In this document: positions 15,201-26,300 of the stretch, piece after piece
Layout of the letters: each line of letters begins with the position of its first letter
How positions within the stretch are numbered: the first letter of the stretch is position 1
Assembly (NCBI GenBank): GCA_034190875.2
Contig: CM067354.1
Location: forward strand, 12,084,237 to 12,148,236
Direction: 5' to 3'
DNA from: Urechis unicinctus
Taxonomy: Eukaryota; Annelida; Polychaeta; Xenopneusta; Urechidae
DNA: 64,000 nucleotides
Notes under the pieces: generated by a model
The model's database searches: none
The model's input: the letters and a program-made list of their open reading frames with translations, nothing else
Told to the model about the DNA's origin: nothing
Position numbers and translations under genes: made by a program

Positions 15201-16360
15201 GACACGGGATGGGTAGCACGGCGTAGGTTTTCTCCCAACTCACCAGGTTAGAAAAGGTACCGCTCACCTACTCGCGAGGAGAGCAATTGCACCTTCACTT
15301 CCACGGGCCTCCCTGTAGGAACTGCTGGAGTTTTTACCCTATAGGGGCTTCTTAACGGGCACACTAGCTGTTCAGAGCAGATGCAATGACCAGCAGTCAA
15401 GCCACCCATTCGGTTAACCCCTCTTGCGATCACTTCAATGCGCAACTCATGTGCACACTGGTGTTTAAAGAGCCACTTAGTAATAGGTTTACGCTTGGAA
15501 CCCAGGATGACCCATATATGTGTTCCGATACAGTGGTAAGACGCTCGACACAAGGAGCTGTTAATTCCGCACTTTTGTCCAAGATGTATGTGATGTAAGT
15601 ATTATCAACAGCTGATTTCTGAGCCGTGATCTGAACATGCTATATCGACAATGACCAGTTCGGTGCTATAAACAAACCATATGGTTCAACCTGCATCCGA
15701 CATGTAGTATTATACATGCATGAGCTTTCCACAACATTCGGCGTATTTCTGTCGCCATTCTGTTGATGGGTTGACCTCAAACGACAAATACGTTCATATG
15801 GTCTTAAATAACATGGTTTCTGATACGGATCCAATCCTCCATTCTTGGGAAGTGGTCTATAGCTCAACCGAGCCATGTCAGGTTTAAAAGTAGACGTGAA
15901 ATCGATTAGAACCCTACACGGCGTCGCACACCACAACGGAACAACTTACTTGTTTTTCAGAGAAATTCATTAAGTTAGCCGTCGTTTGTCAACGACGCTG
16001 GTTGAAATGATACAGTACCAACGGTATACAGTGCTGATAATATCCTCGGACCCTACTTTGAAGTGACCCGGTGTGGACCTCCTGAGTGTGGCCGCTTCTA
16101 ACGTTATGTTCAAACTTCCTGTCGGAGTAGGATGCTGGATTTTAAGTTGTTCGATATTTAAGCTGTACATGGGCGCATTGCCCTCACAGATCCCAGCGGA
16201 GTTTTGTGCCTCACTGATGTTTGTCGTATCGCAATCTGTGGTCTGGTGCGACACGCGCTTGAGGATATCGATGAAGGATCGCGAACTTCAGGCGTAGGGT
16301 TTAAAAGAAACTTATACTTTATTGACTACTATGACTTTCTAATTTAAGATGCAACTTGGC
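9236..16360. other. non-coding stretch, no gene seen
   Basis: No domain-bearing ORF or convincing exon was found. Short GC-richer patches occur near 11.1, 11.6 and 13.9-14.0 kb and at 14.8-15.5 kb, which may be old element fragments, but I could not name them. Confidence 0.45.
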
Positions 16361-16675
16361 CTAAAAGATGGAGAGAGAAGTGCCGAGCTCGGAGGCCAGG
16401 GTAGAGCTGATTTGTAAAGATGAAAGTGATTCCCTCAACGACTCAGGCATGTTATTCCAATTCTCATGAGAAATGCAGTAGCCTTGTATGAGGAGAGGGG
16501 GAGGGCGCTGGCATGTGACACGTAGGTCACTTGTGGGCATGACTGAGAGGGGCACGTTATGATGATGGACAAGTTTATGGCATAATGTACTTTTGACACT
16601 CAACATGTCGGTTCTCGATGATTTTGCGGATATATTCAGGTTATTGTACAAGCAACTGGCCTGAAATCCATGCAC
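16361..16675 (-). pseudogene. possible LINE reverse-transcriptase 3' end
   Basis: A minus-strand ORF of 104 codons ends with a segment containing WNNMPESLRESLSSLQ. That resembles the WNSLP...LR pattern at the C-terminus of CR1/jockey-type LINE reverse transcriptases, where it is followed by a short basic tail. The basic tail is not visible here. An AATAAA (minus strand, 16318-16323) lies about 40 bp beyond the stop, as in a LINE 3' end. The upstream catalytic domain is not recognisable. It may equally be a chance ORF. Confidence 0.2.
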
Positions 16676-17154
16676 TTAGAATACAGTGAGTGCCCACATC
16701 GATCAGGTCAGTACAACATGTATCGAACATGTTAGATGGGGCACCTGTTGGCCTGGAGAGTGGATCTTTTGGTGATATGATAACCACATATGTTCCCAAT
16801 ACTGTATTAAATATGTCATTGATCGAGTTACGGGAATAATAAGAGTAGTCTATTGGACATCTATGAGTCAAACTAATGAGTAAATCTGCTTTTCATATCG
16901 TTTTCGTTGTGACAGGTCGACGCATGTATATTGCTGGCACATTCCTGACACAGAGCTCAACAGTACATTGTGTACAAGACAAGTGAGTAAGGTTTAGTTT
17001 ACGAAATATTTATTTTTGATCAAATTGTATATCTGCAATAATGCATTTTGGTGTGATATATATTGTTAGTCATTTTTAAGCAGCGCTTGATCATATATTC
17101 GATCAACTGTGAGTCGAGCGAAAGGAGCCCATGAAAATGAAAATATAATACAAT

Positions 17155-17160
17155 TTTATT
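17155..17160 (-). terminator. poly(A) signal of the MATE gene
   Basis: AATAAA on the minus strand lies about 85 bp past the stop codon of the MATE transporter gene. This position fits a short 3' untranslated region. Confidence 0.6.
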
Positions 17161-17241
17161 AATACAAGAGTGAACATTCATATGCTGCGTATAAACAGTA
17201 CTTTTTATTGGTTGGCATCCATAACACGTTGAGCACTCACG

Positions 17242-20200
17242 CTAATATGAGGTATCAGTATTATTCCAAAGAATATGAGAACCATTTATTACTTCAAGCA
17301 ATGTCGAGTTTCTGTCTGTATCAGGTACCGTTTGCAGTGGTGGTGGTGCAGGTAGAAATATGCGGAAGCATATTCCCGCAGCTACAAGGGCAAGTACCAC
17401 GAGGAATGCGACAAGTCTCTTCTTAAGTAACTCAAATTTAGTCTCGTGAATTTCCAAATCATCCTCTGTTTCATGTAATGCTTCTGTGCTGTGCTGTGAC
17501 TTACTCAACGATGACCGCGGTGTTCCAGTGCAGACAGGGCGAGTTGAAGAATCGAGCAGTGCTGCAAATCACAATGAAATGTTACGTGCTGTGGCAAATC
17601 AATAAGTAGCACTACATACTGTTAATGCTATCTGGTGGTTAATGCAAAATAATGTAGCCATCCAAAAGGAGCACATCTATCAATTAAAGGAAAGTTTCGA
17701 ATAAATACCTACCCTTTCGCTCAGTGGCACAATCATTTTTCGCATCAACTATGGAACTCTTTTTTGCAGCTTCAACTCGTTCATAGGCCTGTGGATACAT
17801 GTATTTGATTGCATTATATTCTGATCCCATATACTCTATTCAAACTAATTAAGCGAGAAAGGTACAACAAGTCATGCCAACATTAATCACCTCTTGTGCA
17901 GCAGAATTCCAATCCAACATACACTGAGTATAAATCATAAACAATACGCCAGCGATTGTTACTGCTGTACTCAGGCCAATCCATATACCTGAAAATAATC
18001 ACAATAGCAGTTTTAGTGGGTTGTAATCATTCATTGCGTCTAACAGCGTTAGCACGGATGTCGATGCAGCACTGACCCATGACACCAAGAGAAGTCTCGA
18101 ACATCAGGGGAATTCCAAGCGGCATACCGATGAAGTAGTAAACCACAACTATCATTATTGTTGCAACAGCCTGCCTCCCTGCTCCTCTAGTTACGCCACG
18201 TCCGATGAACTAAAATAAAAAACATACTCGGTTTCAGCATCACTTAATGCGGTTATCATATAGACATACATATGGTCTTACTTATGTCTCTGGAGACTTG
18301 GATTCAGCTACACGACAATCCCGATATTGATTTTCTGTATTTAAGTCAACACTCACGGCGATGTTGTCGAAGAAGATATAGAAGGCCAGAACAGGAAGTA
18401 GGGTAGATGTTAGTTCTATCACCTCTCTGAATTCGGTGGACACAAAACGGCGTCATGACAATGAACAAATTTTGAAAACTTGTATGTCTTTATAAGATCG
18501 AGGCCGATGATAAGGCAAACATAGAGAACTTACGGCACGTTTGTGTATATTTTAGGGAGTTCGAAGCGTAACAGGAAAATGAGAATGGACAGAACTGTTG
18601 ACATCATAACTGCAACATGACAAATACGGTTGTATATATCTACTATAGCATATCTGGTAGGGAATAATGGACCGAATTCACATTTAGGTTTACCTTTACA
18701 CATGAGGAGGAAAACTGAAGTGCACTTTGATGAACCCATATCGGGACATGCATCGATTATCTTATAAAAAATCTTCGATATCACCATGATTATATGACGA
18801 TTTTCGTCACCCTTACTTGCGATAGCGTAGCCAATTTTAGCGGCCCGACAGGCTTGGCCAGGGTCTCCCTGACCCAACGCTTGTCCTACCCTGATCCCCG
18901 TGGCATCTCCAATTCCGATTCCAAACTGCAGATATTATGCCAAGGTATCATAACTAAATATGATGCTTTTCGTCTGTCCGTAATACGATCACCAGACACA
19001 ACATATGTATACAGTCAACTTACTGCGAGAAAAATTGCCTCCGTATTGAAAAATACACCTTGTGCTCCCAGCTCAGTAGTGCCCAGTACACCTACGAAGC
19101 ATTCCCATAGTAAGACAATGCCGTGATGTTACCACTGCTGATAATAATGGATATTAAGTATATCAATCACATTACCTGCAAGTAACACTCCTATCTCAAA
19201 AGCCCACCACTCAAGACAGGTCATAAATATTCCGTAGATGCCAAGCTTGGTGAAGGGCCACCAATTCTCCATCATTTTCCAACTCCATCCTTGTACATCA
19301 GGAAAGATTTATATTACATCAGGTTTACAGATCGAATCACTAGCAGGGTTGTAATAAATTGCATGATATTGGACGCTTAAGTCAATTTCTGTAAATAACC
19401 CACCTCGCCACGAGGCCTTGTAGAACTTTGTGACGATGATATAGAGAAGTAACAAAAGAAACATAGAAAAGCAGGAGATATCCATGGCCAGTGCTGATCC
19501 GCTACAACATGGACAGGATGGCAAGGCAACAGAAGAATATTTATGGTGTTAGTGACATCTACAAGTAATGGTGTAACACAGTAAACGGCACATGTACTCA
19601 AATAACGGGATTTAAACCATGTTTTATCAAAAATATATGTTTTAGATACTCACACAACACCAAGTCCCAGTTGATATAGGAATATATATTGAAATATTGC
19701 TGATATTGCGATCGATGTGAAGCCAATGACAACCCCAGGAACAATGACGTTCTGAAAATGAAATGACAGAATTGTCACAACAGAAGATCTACATAAACCA
19801 TCAAATGAAACGATGAGCACATAGATATTGACTGATCATCAATAGTTAAGTAAAGCAAACCTGGCAAGCTAGGTACTTCTTTAAAACCGTACTGCCGAAT
19901 ATGAACTGTAGATCATACAACGAATACAGTTTTTTAAATCAAATATCAAAAAGCACGTTAATTTCCAATTTCTCTACAGCTATAAAAACATGCTGCTTAA
20001 ACAAGCACTCGAGCAGTTGCTTTAACAAAATTTACTAACTTACGAACATTCAGCACTTACGAACATTCCTGGCATGAATATCAGCATGTATTCGCCAACT
20101 AATCTATAACACATGATGGTGGTTTCAATAAGGGAGATTGCATATCAACTTCTATAACAAAGAGTAAATGCAAATATTTTCAATAGTGCGTTTGGTACAA

Positions 20201-23200
20201 GCATATTATAAAACTGCAGGTTAAGGGATTGAAGTTTTTTAAGCTACAATTTTTCGTTGAAATTTTGGCTGTGTCGGATATATAGACAACAACCTTTCAG
20301 TAGCCAACTATTTATTAGTCCATCATAAAATACAAAATATCGATGACAACTGCGAATCTATATCATAAGATGGGCTGTCATTGTTTATTACAGAGAGGAC
20401 TAATGTGCCGAAGAAAGTGCGCTCATGAGTAGCCCGTTGCCAAGGTTATGACTCGGAAGCAGGAATGCAACATCTACTAAGTAGCATTATCGGATTGATC
20501 ACTGACAACGGGATGTAATAGATCACACAGCTTATGTCAGGTGTAATCCACTCACTTGGCTACTTCAGGGTCCTGTCCCAAAATCAATAGTATTTGTTCC
20601 ATGTTCAGATAGAATGGACAGAGTATCAGATAGAGAAGCGTGGTTATGACGAGGCCTGGAACAATCCAATTCGGCAGACACATATGATGCAAACATTTTA
20701 ATGAAGAGGCCAACCGTGACAAAGACGACTAAAAATCGATGATGATGAGGATAATGATGAAGATAATGACGATGGATGTTATCATTATCTATTATGCTAT
20801 TAGGAATCCTGCTGTAATCATGACAATAGTGGCTAGGATGATCTGTTGAAAGTATTACATACTGCGCTGAAGCACCACTCCAAGAAGAGGTAACTGGTTG
20901 TTCCCAAATGCCTGTACACAGTAGATGTCGATTTGATCAGCGTTAAGAGCGATTATCCCAGCGCAGGCGATAATGCCATGTTAGAGATGAGCCGAATTTC
21001 TAATGCGCTTAGAAATAACAAAAGCTAGACATAAAATAAATAACCTTTCTTACTTTAAAATATTCACGCAGCCGAGTCAGGTGAAAGTGCGCGATTCCCT
21101 TTTGATGTATAATAATTGTTGAATGCTGATCGTAATTTAACGAGTCGATCACCTCTTCAGGCTAAACCTCTAATATAAGATAAGAAGGAATGACACTGGC
21201 CCATACACAAAATGACCTCTACCGCGCGATAGGTTATGGCACTGCTTGTTACATGCACCTCGGAATATTCACGAAGCAGTCACGACCCATCAAGCAGCAC
21301 ACATCTTTCGAAATATCACGCCATGAGGCTGTTGTTAAAACTGCGGGATTCTTACTGGGTCATTTCAACGGATTAAGTTACAGCATATACTTCAGCTCTT
21401 GTAAAATGATATCTTAATCCGCTGCCAATTTGATAAAAAAAACACCTGACTGCAGCTCTTTGGGAACAGCGACATTGACCAATCAGATACGACGATTGAA
21501 AGTGCCCAAAGAAACACGGGGTCAGATTGGGGCATCGCAATCCTTGGATTCGTCCTGGACTTGTTCGGGTCCCTGATCCTGGCGAACAATCAAATATCAG
21601 AAACAGGGGCGGGGGTCCTTGACAAGCAAGCAACATTCAGTTAGCGTCACTCCTTAATAAAAATACCAATCTAGTGCCACTCATTCATAACAAAAATCGA
21701 TGAATGTAACTCATTGATAACAATACTCAGACAACGACACTAATTTATAACACCAGCGTCTCTCATTCATACTCAGACTCGCCCAGTGTCTCTCATTCAT
21801 ACCCAAACTTGCCCAGTGTCACTCATTCATACCAATTCATATGGGGGTGGGGGGACGGGGGGCGAGGGGGTGGGGTGACTAACAGCACTTGTTTATTTTA
21901 TGGGTAGTGTAAATCTAGATTATCTGACTCTGTGGTCTGCCCTTTCCTCTTGACTGTTCCAACATACTTAAAAACTAGTTACAAAGTGACGAGAGCCAAA
22001 CACCCTCGCGGCCATCCGTAAGCGGTCCTGTATAAACACAGTATCTAAGTCAGCAGCGCTCCGGGGGCAAGTCATGCATGTTTGAGAACTGCAAGCAACA
22101 TTGTCGCCAATACCCGCCGAGAGCAGAAGCACAATGTTAGGTCTGTGGTAAGAAAACAGAGCGTATCCAAAAGCTACACGCTTCACAAGGTGCATCTTGA
22201 AGTTTTAGTGGTTGAACATAGGCCCTACCATCGTGCTGTAGCCTAGATTTTGCTGAGCCGCGAGTGGGACAGGAAGTAAACGTAAGCACAGGACAGGCTG
22301 GCACAGGCTGAAAACACAAGCACGTCGCCTGTTTACCAATTATCAAAATGTCTAACGGAAGACCAGCTCGTCTTGTTGAAGAGAGGCTCTTTCTGGAAGT
22401 TCCGAGCGGTAAGCGATTTCTATTTGAGTAGACGGGCTCACTCCTCTACAGGCACCTCTCTTTTTCTGTTCCTTGATTCACACACCCAAGGGAGACACGA
22501 TTGACATTTTCTTAGACTTCCTCTATACTGCTTCCGGAATGGGCCCACCTAGGATGTTCTGGACAACGCCCCGGATTGTCGTTGGTGTATGCATTTCAGC
22601 AAGCAGCCAGACGGCAGTCGTCCAAGCCACGATGGTCTGGTTCTGACATCTTTGCAAACACTTGTTGGAGATATTCGCCCATTGTATTACGTTACGGCTG
22701 ACGGCACGTACGCGATAGCTTGACCCCAGGCAGCAAGCTCACAGGGTGGGCCCGGCAATTCTCATCTGTTAACTCATGTTCACTCGTGATATACGATACG
22801 GGTACTTTCACATTGGTTGTATGCACACAGGACGTCGCAAAACGATGGTGTTGTGAGTCCCCATACCTCAAGACGCACACTCTAGAAGCGTGTTGCTTTT
22901 GTAAATGCACTGTGCAATGGCGTCGCACCAACTATTTCTTACCAAAGCATAATTTTGATCAGTTTGATTCCTGTTATCATGCCAAGCTGCTAGCGTCAGG
23001 TAGGTTACACGTCATAGCTGAGTTTCCATCATGATTATTGACGTCATAATATTATACATCACAGAATTAAACATCGCTTCCCTTAATCAGCAATCAGCAT
23101 GATACGGCAGCGCTCCATGATTCATCAAAATCTAGGCGGACGACTCACCTGCGTAAAGTATGTGTCACATGATGTGGACATGCCCAGCACAATAGAGTTG

Positions 23201-23343
23201 CCCAGCACGTTAATGATCTGTAATAAGAAGAGCAAGTTAAGGTATAACCACTTGTGTATGTAATGAGTATCGTGTCAAAGCTCTTTAACATTCCGTCATT
23301 CAAGAGGCATCAAAACCTATTAATGTACCGTACCCACCCCCCT

Positions 23344-23376
<33 letters not shown>

Positions 23377-26300
23377 ACACAGATTCCTGGCTTCACTACC
23401 TAATAAAATCTAAGTAGTTTTCCATTAGAGTTTCTCGGAAACATTCTATTCCTAGAAACCGTCAGTCGCGGTCAGTTATTTAATTACAGTCGCTCGTGCC
23501 ATTTCGGTTCCCTACACGGACGATGTAGGTAAATCCGTCCCCTTTATGACCAAGTTAAGGTATAACCACTTGTGTATGCGATGAGTATCGTGTAAAAGTT
23601 CTTCAAAATTTCGTCATTCAAGAGGCGACAAAACCCAAAAGTGTACACGCACGCCAACAGCCACAGACCACTGGCTTTACAACCTAATAGGAACGCACGT
23701 TGCTTTCGACATTAATCGCGGCCGCTTATTTACTAGTAGTCGCTCCTGCCATTTCATATAAATAGTCTCCCAACGTCACTTATTCCTACCAATACTACCA
23801 GTATTAGAATAATTAAACGTCTGCTCACCCTGCGTCACTCAATCATACTCATTCATACTACCAATGCACCAGCGCCACTCAATTGATCCATTATTCAACA
23901 TTCGTCACTAGTTAATACCATTACTTGTCTAGCGTCACTCATTCATATCACTACTCAATCAGCATCACTTAATAGTGCCAGCATCACTCATGCATACCAA
24001 TACTATACCATCACCACTCATATACAAGGCCACGGTCGTTCATTCAAACCAACACCCGTAATGGCCACTCATTTAAGCAAAACTGCAGCCGACATACATG
24101 TAAAAACACGGCCACAGTCAATCATTCATACCAATAATCGCCTTGCATCACTCAAACAAGCTAAAACTCGGCCAGTGCCACTTAGCGATAGTAGTAATAG
24201 TCTCGCGTCACTCATACAAGCTAAAGCTCGGCCCGTGCCACTCAGCGATACAAATATTCACGGCCAGCAAAACCCATTTTTTGCAATGTTCGCCTCTCTC
24301 ATTCATCCAATTCACGCCCAGTATCACACGAATATATCTGTACTCACTCCAGTACACATACCAATACAAAGCTAGCCGAGATCTTGCGTAGAAGTTGCCG
24401 ACCAGCATCACTTAGTTGTACCAATACTTGACCTGAGCGATACGTTCATACCAATACTCACCACGCGTCACTCATTCGAACAGACAATTAGCATGCGTAA
24501 CTCATTCAAACTAAAAATCAACCAGCGTCACTCAGTTAAAAAATGATCAACATGTGTTGCCTAATTAAACCAATACTCAACATTCGTTGCTTATTCGAAC
24601 CAATACTCGGCCAGCGTCAATCAATCAATCATAGCAATACTTAAAGTGCGCCCAATCCTCGCCGAGGTCCTGACAAGAAATGACCTCTACCGCCTTGTTT
24701 TATGCGCCTCGGAATATTCACGAAGCAGTCACGACCCATCAAGCAGCACACATCTTTCGAAATATCACGCCATGAGGCTGTTGTGAAAACTGCGGGAGTC
24801 TTACTGGGTCATTTCAACGGATTAGCTCTTGAGAAAAAAGAGATATCCTAATCTGCTTCCACTTGTATAAAAAACAAACTAGCTGCAGCTCTTTAGGAAC
24901 AGTAACATTGACCAATCCGATACGACGATTGAAAGTGCCCAAAGAAACACGGCGTCTGATTGGGGCATCGCAACCCTTGGATTCGTCCTGGACATGTTCG
25001 GGTCCCTGATCCTGGCGAACAATCAAATATCAGAAACAGGGGCGGAGGTCCTTGACAAGCAAGCAACATTCAGTCAGCGTCACTCCTTAATAAAAATACC
25101 AATCTAGTGCCACTCATTCATAAAAAAAAATCGATGAATGTAACTCATTGATAACAATACTCAGACAGCGACACTAATTAATAACAACACTCCACCAGCG
25201 TCTCTCATTCATACTCAAACTCGCCCATTGCCTCTCATTCATACCCAAACTTGCCCAGTGTCATTCATTCATACCCAAACTCGCCCAGTGTCACTCATTT
25301 ATACCCAAACTCGCCCAGCGGCACTCATTCATACCCAAACTCGCCCAGCGGCACTCATTCATACCCTAACTCGTCCAGCATAACTCATTCATGCCCAAAC
25401 TCGCCCAATGTCACCCATTCATACCTAAACTCACCCAGTGTCACTCATTCATACCCAAACACGTCCATTATCACTCATTTATACCGAAACTCGCCCAGCG
25501 TTGCTCATTCATACTAATAATTGCCAAGCACGACCCAAAATTCTATTATCCATTCATTAACTATCATTCAGCTATACTCACCACCATTCCAATTTACTAA
25601 CTAACTAACTAATTAACTAACAAACTAACTAACTAGCTTACTATGCGACTTCACACCCAGCTAGCCAACCAACTATCTAACTAACTAGCATACTTACAAT
25701 CTACTGATTTTACTAAATTGCATAATCATTAATTTACTCACCCAATGACTCATTGTCTCACTTATTTACTCAGGTACTAACCAGCTCATTCACAATCACT
25801 TGCTAGCTTACTCACTCACTCACTCACTCACTCACTCACTCACTCACTCACTCACTCACTCACTCACTCACTCACTCACTCACTCACTCACTCACTCACT
25901 CACTCACTCACTAACTCACTACACACTCAAACACTCACTCACTCACTCACTTACCCACTCACTTACTCACTCACTCACTCATTCACTCACTCACTCACTC
26001 ACTCACTCATTCATTCATTCAAGCACTCACTCACTCATTTTCTCATTCATACACTCTCTCATCAAGACATTCTCTCACTCGTTCACTCATTCATTTACTC
26101 ACTTAATCACGTACTCGTCAATCTAGTTGGCGGGCTAAGTTGGTCTTGCCGGCGTACGCCGAATGCGCTGATTTCGAGCGGCGTGACAGTTGATGATTCG
26201 AAACAAGGCGGACGTGATGGGTGCCGACGTACCGTGCCGTTGCTTGAGACTCGGTGAAGACCAGCGACAATTATTAAACAATGAGAATTATTGCGGAACA

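Noticed and set aside
25251..25517. CRISPR-like regular 30 bp repeats
   Set aside because: Units are contiguous with no spacers and variable in sequence; it is a minisatellite in an animal intron.
25800..26126. 108-codon ORF of repeated THSL
   Set aside because: Direct translation of the ACTC microsatellite.
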